64,000 nucleotides of DNA from Clostridiales bacterium (GTDB lineage Bacteria; Bacillota; Clostridia; Christensenellales; Aristaeellaceae), in assembly GCA_004556395.1 (NCBI GenBank), contig SFHK01000006.1, positions 1 to 64,000 on the forward strand, read 5' to 3'. The notes beneath the pieces were generated by a model. It saw nothing but the letters and a program-made list of their open reading frames with translations, made no database searches and was not told where the DNA came from. Positions 41,001 to 49,946 of the stretch are shown here, one piece after another (the stretch's first letter is position 1; the number at the start of each line of letters is the position of its first letter). The position numbers and the translations under genes are program-made.

Positions 41001-43760
41001 TTGAAAAGCACGAGAAGAAAAAACATCCTGCGCGGGATTCGGCAGAGCCTGAACCGGTACCTGTCCATCCTGTTCATCGTGGCGCTGGGCGCGGGCTTTC
41101 TGGCGGGGCTTTCGGCCACGTCGCCGGACATGTTCGAAAACGCCGACCATTACATGGACGAATATCGCTGGTACGATATTGACGTGAAGGCGACGCAGGG
41201 ACTGACCGACGCGGATCTGGAGGCGCTGCGCGCGCTGGAGGGCGTCGAGACGGCGCAGGGCGCGCGTGTGATGGACATGGTGCTTGTGAACGACCGCGAG
41301 ACCGAGCTTACGACCCGCGTGTTCGCCATGCTGGACGAAAACGGGCAGACGGAGCTGAACCGCCTGAACCTGAAGGAAGGGCGCATGCCGGCGCGGCCGG
41401 ACGAGTGCGTGGCGCAGGCTCCGGCCGGGCGGTATACGCTGGACGCGCCGGCGGTCGGCGACGTGCTGACGCTTTCCGAGGACGACACGCGGTACGACGA
41501 GCTTGTGACGCGCGTGGCGGCGACGCGGCTGCGCGTCGTGGGCATTGTGGAAAGCCCGATGTGCATTTCCGTGGAGCGCGAGCCGTCCACGGCGGGCAGC
41601 GGCTCCGTCGCGCTGCAGGCGTTTGTGCAAAAGGATTTTCTAAAGCTGGATTTTGATACCGACATATTCCTGACCGTGCGCGGCGCGGCGGAGCTGGATA
41701 CGTTTTCGGACGCATACGACGAGTGCATTGAAAATGTGACCTCGGCGCTGGAAGCGCTGGGCGAGACGCGCGCGCCGCTTCGCACGCAGGAGCTGCGCGA
41801 GGCGGGCGAAGCGGAGCTTACGTCGGCAAACGAGCTGGTGAACGCGCTGGAAGAGGTGGCGAAGGTTCGCCAGAAGCTGGTGCTGGACGCGGCAGCGCGG
41901 GCGCGGCAGAACGCGGCGGTCGCCGAAGCGCTGAACGACGCGTCCGTGGCTGAAGCGCTCGCGCAGACGTCGCAGGCGGTAAGCGCCTATGTACAGTCGG
42001 CAATTGCTTCGCGGGGCGCGGAAACCGTGCGGCTGGATGACCTGAAGGAGCAGGCAGCCGCGGCCGCGCAGACGCTGGACGCGCTGAAAACCGGCTCGTG
42101 GCTGGTGCGCACGCGGCACGATTCGGTGGGCTACGCCAACTACCGCGACAATGTGGAGAAGGTTTCGGCGCTTTGCAGGGTGTTCCCTGTGTTCTTCTTC
42201 TCGGTCGCGCTGCTGGTGGCGCTGACCACGATGACGCGCCTTGTGGAGGAGCGGCGCACGCAGATCGGCACGCTCAAGGCGCTCGGCTTCTCGGACGGGC
42301 AGATTCTGGGCGAATACCTGCTGTACAGTCTGTCTTCGTCGCTGATCGGCTGCGCGCTGGGCTTCGTCGTGGGCTTCCGCCTGTTCCCCTCGGTGATCAA
42401 TTCCGCCTACGGCATGATGTACACGCTGCCGCCGATGGAAACGCCGTTCCGTCCCGACCTTGCGCTGCTGGTCGCGCCGGTGACGGTGGGCGGCATCCTG
42501 CTGGCGACGGTGTGGGCGTGCTACGGCTCGTTCCGCTCCCGTCCGGCGCAGCTGATGCGGCCCAAAGCGCCCTCGCCGGGCAAGCGCATTCTGCTGGAAC
42601 GCATTCCGTTTGTGTGGAAGCGGCTGTCGTTCACCGGCAAGGTGACCTGCCGCAACCTGTTCCGCTATAAAAAGCGCCTGTTCATGACGATTATCGGCAT
42701 GGCGGGCTGCAGCGCGCTGATGCTGACGGGCTTCGGCCTGCGCGATTCGATCAACGACATCGTGTATAAGCAGTTCGGCGAAATCTTCCGCTATCAGCTC
42801 TCCATCGTGACCGACGGCGAGAACGCAGTGGAAACAGATGAAGCGCTGCGCGCCTTCCTGCAGGAGGGCGGCGTTGCCGCCTATATGCCCTATCACACGG
42901 AGAACGGCCGCGCGCAGGGTGCGGCGGGCGGCGAAAGCGTGGCGATTGCCGCGGTGGCCGATCCCAGCGCGTTCGGCGGGTATATCGCGCTGCGCGAACG
43001 CAAGACCGGAAAGGCGCTGACGCTGACGGACGACGCGGTGATTCTGACTGAAAAGCTGTGCGAGAAGCTGGGCGTGGGCGCGGGTGATACGGTTACGCTG
43101 GAGAGCGCCGGCGGCGTGCGCGCGCGAATGACGGTGGGCGGCGTGACGGAAAACTACATTGCCTACTATGCCTATCTGACGCAGGCGGGGTACGAGCGGG
43201 CGTTCGGCGAAGCGCCGGCTTATACGACGCTTTTGTGCCTTACCGCGGCCGGCGCGGATATGGACGCGCTCGTATCCGATGCGATTCGCTGCCCGCACGT
43301 GCTGTATGCCAGCGCCGCGTCCACATTGATGAAGACGTTCGACGACTCGGTGAAGAGCATCGACGCGATCGTGTGGGTGCTCATCCTCGCGGCGGGCATG
43401 CTGAGCATGGTGGTAAACTACAACCTGACCAACGTCAACGTGTGCGAGCGCAGGAAGGAGCTGGCCACCATCCGCGTGCTCGGCTTCCACGAGCGCGAGG
43501 TGGAGCGGTACATCTTCCGCGAAACGAACGCGCTGAGCCTGATCGGCTCGCTGATTGGTCTGGCTGTCGGCATCTGGCTGCACGCCTTCGTGGTTCGGAC
43601 GGTGGAGGTCAACTTTGTGATGTTCGGCCGCGAAATCAAGCCCCTGAGCTACGCCTATGCGCTGGCCATCTCCGTGCTGTTCACCTTCCTCGTGAACCGC
43701 GTAATGAGCCGCACGATTCGCCGCGTGGACATGGTGGAATCGATGAAGGCGAACGAATAG
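41001..43760 (+). CDS. FtsX-like ABC transporter permease (two-module)
   Basis: 919 aa. N-terminal helix (about 16-36, LSILFIVALGAGFLAGLSA), large outside domain with a helical stretch (about 265-365), three helices of FtsX module one (about 393-510, LVEERRTQIGTLKALGF), a second signal-like helix (about 567-590) and outside domain, and module two (about 790-910, NVCERRKELATIRVLGFHEREV). Such large permeases export lipids or peptides or remodel the envelope. TTG start; translation probably coupled to the ATPase gene just upstream. Confidence 0.93.
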   Translation: MKSTRRKNILRGIRQSLNRYLSILFIVALGAGFLAGLSATSPDMFENADHYMDEYRWYDIDVKATQGLTDADLEALRALEGVETAQGARVMDMVLVNDRETELTTRVFAMLDENGQTELNRLNLKEGRMPARPDECVAQAPAGRYTLDAPAVGDVLTLSEDDTRYDELVTRVAATRLRVVGIVESPMCISVEREPSTAGSGSVALQAFVQKDFLKLDFDTDIFLTVRGAAELDTFSDAYDECIENVTSALEALGETRAPLRTQELREAGEAELTSANELVNALEEVAKVRQKLVLDAAARARQNAAVAEALNDASVAEALAQTSQAVSAYVQSAIASRGAETVRLDDLKEQAAAAAQTLDALKTGSWLVRTRHDSVGYANYRDNVEKVSALCRVFPVFFFSVALLVALTTMTRLVEERRTQIGTLKALGFSDGQILGEYLLYSLSSSLIGCALGFVVGFRLFPSVINSAYGMMYTLPPMETPFRPDLALLVAPVTVGGILLATVWACYGSFRSRPAQLMRPKAPSPGKRILLERIPFVWKRLSFTGKVTCRNLFRYKKRLFMTIIGMAGCSALMLTGFGLRDSINDIVYKQFGEIFRYQLSIVTDGENAVETDEALRAFLQEGGVAAYMPYHTENGRAQGAAGGESVAIAAVADPSAFGGYIALRERKTGKALTLTDDAVILTEKLCEKLGVGAGDTVTLESAGGVRARMTVGGVTENYIAYYAYLTQAGYERAFGEAPAYTTLLCLTAAGADMDALVSDAIRCPHVLYASAASTLMKTFDDSVKSIDAIVWVLILAAGMLSMVVNYNLTNVNVCERRKELATIRVLGFHEREVERYIFRETNALSLIGSLIGLAVGIWLHAFVVRTVEVNFVMFGREIKPLSYAYALAISVLFTFLVNRVMSRTIRRVDMVESMKANE

Positions 43761-43815
43761 CAACAGGCCTTGCGCAGCGGCACCTTTCTTCAACTGTATC
43801 AGGAAACAAAGAAAT

Positions 43816-43845
43816 GGGGCTGCGGCGGTATTTCGCCGCAGCCCC
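43816..43845 (+). terminator. Bidirectional hairpin between convergent genes
   Basis: Perfect 12-bp stem GGGGCTGCGGCG (43816-43827) with CGCCGCAGCCCC (43834-43845), between the permease gene and the convergent GH36 gene; on the minus strand it is followed by ATTTCTTTGTTT. Confidence 0.72.
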
Positions 43846-43849
43846 CAAA

Positions 43850-45607
43850 TTACACTCTCGTCAGATGAATCAGGCCGCACTCGGGCACGGGCAGGGAAAC
43901 GACGCCGTCCAGATGAAGCGTTTCTTCTCGAACGACATCGCCGGTGCAGCTGCGCACGACGGCATTCCACTGAGCGCTTTCGGAGAATCGCGCGAGCAGC
44001 TCGCGTCCGGCGTTGGCGCTGACGAGTATGACCTCGCGCAGCCTCGCGGGTATCTCCACAAGGTAGTTTCTCTCGTAGCAGGCAAGAACCGCGCGGCCGT
44101 CTTTTTGTGCGCGCACGACGGGATAGAGCATCTGCGGGCACTCGGCGTAAATGGGCGTGTCAACCAGAAGCGCATGTTCGCGGGTCATGAACTCGGTCCA
44201 GAAGCGAATGGCTTTTACGTGCTCCTCGGGCACGCGATCCAGACGCGCGGAAAACTGCACCGTGCTGAAAAGCACGTTCTCGATCTGACAGACCGCGTTT
44301 TCGACCCGATCGTTCACGTGCCATGCCAGCATGTCCGAATGCGCGGCGGTGTCTCCACATAAAAGGCGGATGTCCACCATGCCGATGCGGTTGGTCGAGG
44401 TGGTGAACGGGCAGTCGCCCACGCGGAACATATTGCCGAACTCACGCATGACCGGGCCGATGTAGCTCTGCCTGAACTCGATGAGTACATCCGGCTTGAT
44501 CGCGGTCAGGGTTTTCATCACGTCCACCATCAGGCGGCGCACCGCGTCCTCCAGAATCACATAGTCCATGCCCTCCGCGAAGGCGGGCGTGTTCTCGGCC
44601 ATGCGGAAGGAATCGATGAAGTCCAGCTTAAAGCCGTCCAGATTCCAATCCACAAGCGCGCGTTTGTACAGATCGATCAGGTAGACGCGCACCTCGGGAT
44701 AGCGCGGGTCGAGCGTGTACGCGCCCATGTTGGGAAGGAAATCCAGCGTCTTGCCCTCGAAGCGCTTTGCCGCCTCGGAGTATTTGCCCACGAAGGGGAC
44801 GCTGTACCACAGCACATACTTGAGCCCCATTGCGTGCACGCACGCCACGTGTGCCGCCATGTCCGCGATCTTTGCGTGCGCGGGCTGCCAGTCGCCGCAA
44901 TAGGCGTAGCCGCGGGAGTTGTCCTCGGTCTGCCAGCCGTCGTCCACGATCACGGTTTTCAGACCCAGCCTGAGCGCGCGGGCGCACTCGGCTTCGACCT
45001 CCTGCTCGTAGACCGCCTGATGGAAGGAGTACCAAAACGAGTACAGGGGCAGCTTCGCGGCTCCGGGCACGTTCATCGGCGGATACTTCTTCTCCCACCA
45101 ACGGGTGACCGCGCGAATCGCTTCTTCATACCGGCAGTCGGTTTCGTCCAGCCACAGCGTGACCGCGTAGCGGTTCGTCTCGCCCGTTCCGTCCAGCGGG
45201 ATGACAAACTGTATGCCCAGCATGCCGTCTTCCTCCGCCAGACCAAGACGCCGCTCAATCAGCGTTGTGCAGTCATCCAAGGCCACCGTCAGACGGTTCA
45301 TCCCCGCGTCGTTATAAAACACCTGAATCGGCGCGCCCGACGAGATTTTGCTCTTCTGCAGACAGGCCCAGTTGGGCTTGAGCGCCCGGTCTGTGTGACA
45401 GTTGGTGTGCCACTGATACTGGATATCCAGCGGTTCCTTGACGCACTCAAGTGTCAGACAGGGCTTTTCCGCGCGCTTTGCGTCCTCCGGCTTCCACGTT
45501 ACCGAAAAGGTGTGCTTTACCCGCGCGCCCTCCCGCTCCTCGCTGTGGGTAAACTGTACCTCGAAGCTCGCCTTTGCGCGAACTGCGCCAAACAACGTTT
45601 CCTTCAT
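43850..45607 (-). CDS. GH36-type alpha-galactosidase
   Basis: 585 aa. TIM barrel from about 190: FWYSFHQ, KTVIVDDGWQTED (about 227-239), LKYVLWYSVPFVGKYS, nucleophile Asp in LDGFKLDFIDSF (about 335), acid/base Asp in FRVGDCP (about 422). An N-terminal beta domain and a short C-terminal one flank it. No signal peptide, so it cleaves alpha-galactosides in the cytoplasm. Short for a GH36 enzyme (usually about 700), closest to the subgroup with KLDF rather than KWDMN. Start ATG after AAGGAGAA. Confidence 0.9.
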   Translation of the reverse strand: MKETLFGAVRAKASFEVQFTHSEEREGARVKHTFSVTWKPEDAKRAEKPCLTLECVKEPLDIQYQWHTNCHTDRALKPNWACLQKSKISSGAPIQVFYNDAGMNRLTVALDDCTTLIERRLGLAEEDGMLGIQFVIPLDGTGETNRYAVTLWLDETDCRYEEAIRAVTRWWEKKYPPMNVPGAAKLPLYSFWYSFHQAVYEQEVEAECARALRLGLKTVIVDDGWQTEDNSRGYAYCGDWQPAHAKIADMAAHVACVHAMGLKYVLWYSVPFVGKYSEAAKRFEGKTLDFLPNMGAYTLDPRYPEVRVYLIDLYKRALVDWNLDGFKLDFIDSFRMAENTPAFAEGMDYVILEDAVRRLMVDVMKTLTAIKPDVLIEFRQSYIGPVMREFGNMFRVGDCPFTTSTNRIGMVDIRLLCGDTAAHSDMLAWHVNDRVENAVCQIENVLFSTVQFSARLDRVPEEHVKAIRFWTEFMTREHALLVDTPIYAECPQMLYPVVRAQKDGRAVLACYERNYLVEIPARLREVILVSANAGRELLARFSESAQWNAVVRSCTGDVVREETLHLDGVVSLPVPECGLIHLTRV

Positions 45608-45687
45608 CTGTGTTCTCCTTTTCCGGTGAACTTTCCGCTGTTATTGTAATGCATTGCAAGTCAATATGCAAGCGCGCGGACAGCCTG

Positions 45688-45936
45688 TCAAAGCTCTCTG
45701 CCGCAGTGCGGACAGTATTTTCCGTTCGATAGAATTATCCTCCCGCAATGCGGGCAGCGGTTTGTGAACGCCCTGCATACGGCGCATACGAGCATGACGC
45801 CAAAGCAGATAGCGCCAATATAGGCTTCCGGCAGGACGTCATAGCTGCCGCCCAGCAGTTTCACGCCGAGAACGCCCCAGTCAAGAATGAACAGGACGAG
45901 CGCGGCGGCCAGCCCCCACGCCGCGATTTTCTTCAT
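45688..45936 (-). CDS. Small membrane protein with zinc ribbon
   Basis: 82 aa. Two helices (about 5-28 and 38-56) followed by a zinc ribbon CPHCGRIILSNGKYCPHCG at the C-terminus, on the cytoplasmic side if the two-helix hairpin prediction holds. A common small architecture of unknown role. 6 nt downstream of the stop of 45943-47007 in the transcription direction, so likely the second gene of that unit. Confidence 0.78.
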   Translation of the reverse strand: MKKIAAWGLAAALVLFILDWGVLGVKLLGGSYDVLPEAYIGAICFGVMLVCAVCRAFTNRCPHCGRIILSNGKYCPHCGREL

Positions 45937-45942
45937 GTATGC

Positions 45943-47007
45943 TCAGCCCTCGACCGGCGACAGCGGCGCGAGACCGTCCCAGCGGTACAGGCGAACCTTT
46001 GTATACCAGCCGTTGTCATCGCGGCCGTCGCAGGACACATAGTAGGATCCGTCCCCGAGCGAGCAGAGCCCGGTGCTTCCGCGCCGGAATTCCCAGCCGT
46101 ATACGCCGCTGGCGGCGTGAAATTCGCCGTGCGGCCACAGCGAAAGCGTGAGCCCGCGCGTTTCCGGCTCCACGCCCGCGAGCGTCTCCATGCGCGGCGG
46201 CCGCGCGCCGTCCACGATGTACATGGCGTGATTTGGAAACTGCGGCTTTTTGCCGCGGTAGACGGCCATCAGATAGTTGCCGGTGTATTCGTCGTATTCC
46301 AGATTCTGAACGCCGTATTCGGTGTTGCCGGTGTAGACGAACAGCTTCGCGTCGGGGTGCTCAGGCCCGTTGTGGTGCATGTTCTCCTGACAGAGCGGGG
46401 AGAGCAGGTCTTCCCACCTTGAGGTATCGTAGGCCAGCAGCACCTGATAGTTGTTGTCGCGGCGCGCCACGTCGCCGTATACGCCGTAGGCGACGAAGAG
46501 ATAGCGCTTTCCGTCCGCTGAGCCCGGCATGGGGCCGAAGGTCGTGCCGTCGATGCCGCTGCAGCCGTGGCGGTGCGCGCCGGACGGCGTGACAGCCTTG
46601 TAGTCGTCGACGACCTCCTTCAGGTAGACCGTGCGCATAACGCCGTCGCGCGCCGCGTCCATGCCCGGGCGGTCGATGCGGTCTACATCGAACACGGCCA
46701 TGTAAAACGCGTCCTCCACCTTCGCGTCGCTGCCCAGATTGCCGAGAATGCCCTTGCCGATCGCGTCGTTTTTGTATTCCAGCGAGCCGTAGACCCTCCC
46801 GTCCGCGTCGCAGAAATCGATGCAGCCCAGATGCCCCAGCAGCCCGGTCACGCTGCCGATCAGCCGCCCGTTCAGGTCGGTCTTCACAAGCTCGGTCGTG
46901 AACGAATAGTAGATGAATTTCCGCGCGGTATCCACGGCGATACCCTGACAATGGCCGCCGTGAAAATAGCCGGAGAAGATTTCGAGCGGCAGATCACAGG
47001 TGTTCAT
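45943..47007 (-). CDS. Unrecognised protein, possible beta-propeller
   Basis: 354 aa, no signal peptide or helix. Repeated blocks of the type GIAVDTARKFIYYSF, KRYLFVAYGVYGD, TGNYLMAVYRGKK and GSYYVSCDGRDDNGWYTKVRLYRW resemble propeller blades that follow a tracked value. HGGHCQGI at the N-terminus and HRHGCSGIDG in the middle suggest metal or sugar binding. Start ATG after GGGAGGG with a good promoter. It precedes the zinc-ribbon gene. I cannot name a family; a role in saccharide binding or hydrolysis is a guess from the neighbouring GH36 gene. Confidence 0.75.
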   Translation of the reverse strand: MNTCDLPLEIFSGYFHGGHCQGIAVDTARKFIYYSFTTELVKTDLNGRLIGSVTGLLGHLGCIDFCDADGRVYGSLEYKNDAIGKGILGNLGSDAKVEDAFYMAVFDVDRIDRPGMDAARDGVMRTVYLKEVVDDYKAVTPSGAHRHGCSGIDGTTFGPMPGSADGKRYLFVAYGVYGDVARRDNNYQVLLAYDTSRWEDLLSPLCQENMHHNGPEHPDAKLFVYTGNTEYGVQNLEYDEYTGNYLMAVYRGKKPQFPNHAMYIVDGARPPRMETLAGVEPETRGLTLSLWPHGEFHAASGVYGWEFRRGSTGLCSLGDGSYYVSCDGRDDNGWYTKVRLYRWDGLAPLSPVEG

Positions 47008-47037
47008 GTGCGTCCCTCCCGTTTATCCGATGTGGCT

Positions 47038-47066
47038 ATTATAATTGGGAAGGCGGGGCTCGTCAA
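47038..47066 (-). promoter_or_regulatory. Promoter of the 45943-47007 gene
   Basis: Minus strand TTGACG (47066-47061), 17-nt spacer, TATAAT (47043-47038); 31 nt before the ATG. Confidence 0.85.
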
Positions 47067-47119
47067 GCGGAGTTTCTTTATGCAAATTTGCCAAATCGAA
47101 CGAAAGAGTCGTTTCCCTA

Positions 47120-47149
47120 TTGACGCGCATCCTCCGGCTCTGCTATAAT
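47120..47149 (+). promoter_or_regulatory. Promoter of the probable 6S RNA
   Basis: TTGACG (47120-47125), 18-nt spacer, TATAAT (47144-47149); start of transcription near 47156. Confidence 0.8.
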
Positions 47150-47156
47150 GCTTCCC

Positions 47157-47347
47157 GTTGGACTTGACCGTATCCTGGGGTGTGCGCCACGTTTCGGCTT
47201 TTACCCACATCTTCACAAAAGGACGCCGGGTCGGTGACGCCGATGTCAGGCCCCCATTGTCAGGGGAAGACAGCAAGCGGCCGCAGGCTTCCGCCCTGCC
47301 TGAGCGGCGGGTGAAAAAGCTGGAACGAACGGCACTCACGGGATATC
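47157..47347 (+). ncRNA. ssrS: Probable 6S RNA
   Basis: A 190-nt non-coding stretch behind its own promoter that folds as one long rod. Outer helix GTATCCTGGGGTG (47170-47182) with CACTC-A-CGGGATAT (47333-47346); after a small internal loop, CGTTTCGGCTTTTACCC (47190-47206) pairs with 47309-47327. A bubble of unpaired bases and an apical CCCC/GGGG hairpin (47253-47257 region) follow. Rod length, the paired ends, and GGTGTGCGCCA near the 5' end resemble 6S RNA, which binds RNA polymerase as an open-promoter mimic. Not SRP RNA: no GGAA tetraloop context. Call rests on shape and partial similarity. Confidence 0.68.
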
Positions 47348-47377
47348 CTTTCCCGGCTGGCGAATCGAATCGCGGCC

Positions 47378-47402
47378 GGGAATTTTGTTTGAATTCCCTT
47401 TT
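47378..47402 (+). terminator. Terminator after the 6S-like RNA
   Basis: GGGAATT (47378-47384), loop, AATTCCC (47392-47398), TTTT. TTCCCGGC (about 47350-47357) could instead pair with GCCGGGAA (47375-47382) and disrupt it. Confidence 0.75.
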
Positions 47403-47427
47403 CAATTGCCCGCATTTCTGCTACAAT
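47399..47427 (+). promoter_or_regulatory. Promoter of the uxaE operon
   Basis: TTTTCA (47399-47404), 17-nt spacer, TACAAT (47422-47427). It overlaps the T tract of the preceding terminator. Confidence 0.6.
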
Positions 47428-47458
47428 AGAGGCAGATGAAAAACGGAGGCGATGGCTT

Positions 47459-48808
47459 ATGAAATACTCCCATGTGTATCCCGCAAGCGTGCACGAGCTT
47501 CCCGGCGCGAAAATCTACATGATCGACCTTGGCGACCGCGACGCGCTGGTCTGCGAGGGCAAGGACTATTTCCCGCAGGAGATGAACGAGCTTACGCACG
47601 AGACGGCGAACCGGCTTCGCGCGCTGTTCCCGTTCACCGCGCCCGTGCCCGTTTTGAATTACGACCGCTCCGTGGGCGTGGGCGACCGGCTCGGCCTTGC
47701 CGGCCCGGGGCACATTCGCGTGTTTGAAAAATACGACGCCATGCCCGTGTTCGCGCAGCAGTCGATTCGCGAACTGAATCTTACGAACCGTACCTTTGAG
47801 GACGTGCTGGACAGCGCGACGTTCGCTGTGTTCCGCGAGAATTTCACGCGCGGCTTCGGCGCGGACGGCGATCACCTGAAGAAGCCGGAGGACATCGAGT
47901 ACGCGCTGTCGCTGGGCTTCACAATGATTACGCTCGACCTTTCCGAGCATATCCACGCGAACGCCGACGGCGAATACAGCCAGGATGTGCGCGAGCTGTA
48001 TCTGGGCAAGACCTTCCGCGTGGAGGATCACGAAATCGAGTTCACGGCGGACGAGCTGAAGCGAGTGACGGGCATTTACGGCGACGCGCTGGATTTTGCC
48101 GTTCAGATGTACGACCGATTCCTGCGCGACGGAACGTACAAGGCCGAGTTTGAGATTTCCATCGACGAAACCGGCACGCCCACGCGCCCGAGCGAGCATT
48201 TCTTTGTGGCGAACGAGCTGAAGCGCCGCGGCGTTGTGTTCATGACGATCGCGCCGCGCTTCATCGGCGAGTTCCAGAAGGGCATCGACTACATCGGCGA
48301 TGTGAGCGCCTTCGACGCGGAGATGGACGTGCACGCCGCGATTGCCCGCCATTTCGGGCACAAGGTCAGCGTGCATTCCGGCTCCGACAAGTTCAGCATT
48401 TTCCCGTCCGTGGGCGCGCGCACGCATCAGCGCTATCACGTGAAGACCGCGGGCACGAACTGGCTGGAGGCCATGAAGCTCGTGGCCGAGCACGCGCCGG
48501 AGCTGTACCGCGAGGTGCACGCCTACGCGCTGAAGGCGTTTGACGAGGCGACGAAGTATTACCATGTGACGACGAACCTTGCCAACATTCCTTCGCTCGA
48601 CACGCTGAGCGACGCGCAGCTGCCCGCGCTGTTTGAAAACAACGACGCGCGCCAGCTGATTCACATTACCTACGGCCTGATTCTGAACCACGGCGATTTC
48701 CATGCCCGCCTGTACGCCTTCTGGCGCGCGCATGCTGACGAATACGCCGCGGCGCTTGAGAAGCACATCGGCCGCCATCTGGAAACGCTGGGCTGCCCGA
48801 AGCGCTGA
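47459..48808 (+). CDS. uxaE: Tagaturonate epimerase family protein (UxaE)
   Basis: 449 aa. Matches the UxaE family, which converts D-tagaturonate to D-fructuronate in galacturonate breakdown. Family-like stretches: LGLAGPGHIRVFEKY, FAQQSIRELNLTNRTF, GFTMITLDLSEHI, and KVSVHSGSDKFSIFP with YHVKTAGTNWLEA (about 325-342), which probably hold metal and substrate sites (His, Asp, His). ATG after GGAGGCG. No uxaC or kdgK gene is nearby; pectin-derived sugars could come through the importer at 12-15.6 kb. Family call good, reaction from family knowledge. Confidence 0.8.
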   Translation: MKYSHVYPASVHELPGAKIYMIDLGDRDALVCEGKDYFPQEMNELTHETANRLRALFPFTAPVPVLNYDRSVGVGDRLGLAGPGHIRVFEKYDAMPVFAQQSIRELNLTNRTFEDVLDSATFAVFRENFTRGFGADGDHLKKPEDIEYALSLGFTMITLDLSEHIHANADGEYSQDVRELYLGKTFRVEDHEIEFTADELKRVTGIYGDALDFAVQMYDRFLRDGTYKAEFEISIDETGTPTRPSEHFFVANELKRRGVVFMTIAPRFIGEFQKGIDYIGDVSAFDAEMDVHAAIARHFGHKVSVHSGSDKFSIFPSVGARTHQRYHVKTAGTNWLEAMKLVAEHAPELYREVHAYALKAFDEATKYYHVTTNLANIPSLDTLSDAQLPALFENNDARQLIHITYGLILNHGDFHARLYAFWRAHADEYAAALEKHIGRHLETLGCPKR

Positions 48809-48828
48809 CCGGCAGGGAGGGATTGCAC

Positions 48829-49926
48829 ATGGAGTTTTCGCTTCCCCGCTACCGCGAGCCGGACTTTGCCGCCGCGCCGCTTTCGAGCGCGCCCGACGTT
48901 CGCTGGGTTCCCTCCGAGGCGGACGGCATCGCGCCGGAGGGCTTTCACAGCACCTCCATGTTCCCGGAATATTTCCGGGTAAACGGCGCGTGGCGGCTTG
49001 CGCCGGAAAGCCGCATGGACGCGAGCGTCGTGCTGCGCCCGGACGGACAGCTGGACGTGGTGGAAAACCGAAACCTGCGCCGGGGCGACCTTGTGGCCGT
49101 CGGGCGCGGTGAAAACGGCGAGGACGGCATTTATCTGCATTGCCACGGTTTCGATGAGGGAGCGGCGGCTTCCGCGGGACAGTTCGAGTTCCGAAAGGGG
49201 CGCAGCCGCGAAACTTCCTATGCCCGCGACTATGACCAGCTGCTCGCGCTTCTGAAGCATGAGCGCGAGCATGGAAACATCCTGTGGGTGATGGGTCCGG
49301 CGTTCGCGTTCGATTCCGACGCGCGCCGCGCCATGCAGGCGGTGATCGAAGCGGGCTACTGCCACGGTCTGCTGGCAGGGAACGCGCTGGCGACGCACGA
49401 TCTGGAAGCCGCGCACCTGCACACGGCGCTGGGGCAGGACATTTACACGCAGGTTTCCCGGCCGGACGGCCATTACAATCATCTGGACGTGATCAACCGC
49501 GTGCGCCGCTGCGGCTCCATCGCGAGCTTCATCGGGCAATACGGCATTCAGGACGGCATCCTGTACGCGCTGACGAAAACCGGCACGCCCTATGTGCTGA
49601 CCGGTTCCATCCGCGACGACGGCCCGCTGCCCGGCGTGATCGGCGACGCGTACGAGGGACAGGCGGCCATGCGGGCACTGGTTCGAAAAAGCACCACGGT
49701 GATCTGCCTTGCCACGATGCTGCACACCATCGCGACCGGCAACATGACCCCGTCGTTCCGCGTGCAGCCGGACGGAAGCGTGCGGCCGGTGTATCTGTAC
49801 GCCGTGGACGCGGACGAGTTTGTCGTGAACAAGCTGCTCGACCGCGGCAGCCTTGCGGCCACGACGATGGTTACCAACGTGCAGGATTTCATTTTCGTCG
49901 TCGCCCGCGGACTTGGGCTTCTCTGA
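48829..49926 (+). CDS. LOR/SDH-type protein (ornithine cyclodeaminase-like, TIGR00300 C-terminal type)
   Basis: 365 aa. Start ATG 48829 after GGGAGGG. The C-terminal half (about 150-365) has the traits of the LOR/SDH conserved region: NILWVMGPAFAFDSD, CHGLLAGNALATHDLEAA, TPYVLTGSIRDDGPLPGVIGD, CLATMLHTIATGNM. Archaeal and cyanobacterial relatives (ArgZ/AgrE C-terminal domain) turn ornithine into proline and ammonia using NAD. The N-terminal part is short and lacks the arginine dihydrolase domain. Placed between uxaE and an EEP gene with 20-nt gaps, in one operon by spacing; the metabolic link is unclear. Confidence 0.72.
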   Translation: MEFSLPRYREPDFAAAPLSSAPDVRWVPSEADGIAPEGFHSTSMFPEYFRVNGAWRLAPESRMDASVVLRPDGQLDVVENRNLRRGDLVAVGRGENGEDGIYLHCHGFDEGAAASAGQFEFRKGRSRETSYARDYDQLLALLKHEREHGNILWVMGPAFAFDSDARRAMQAVIEAGYCHGLLAGNALATHDLEAAHLHTALGQDIYTQVSRPDGHYNHLDVINRVRRCGSIASFIGQYGIQDGILYALTKTGTPYVLTGSIRDDGPLPGVIGDAYEGQAAMRALVRKSTTVICLATMLHTIATGNMTPSFRVQPDGSVRPVYLYAVDADEFVVNKLLDRGSLAATTMVTNVQDFIFVVARGLGLL

Positions 49927-49946
49927 TGAAAGAAAGGGGATTGCGC

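Noticed and set aside
47157..47347. SRP RNA or a metabolite riboswitch for uxaE
   Set aside because: No GGAA-type SRP helix 8 motif; the RNA has its own promoter, closes on itself as a rod and is followed by a terminator and a new promoter.
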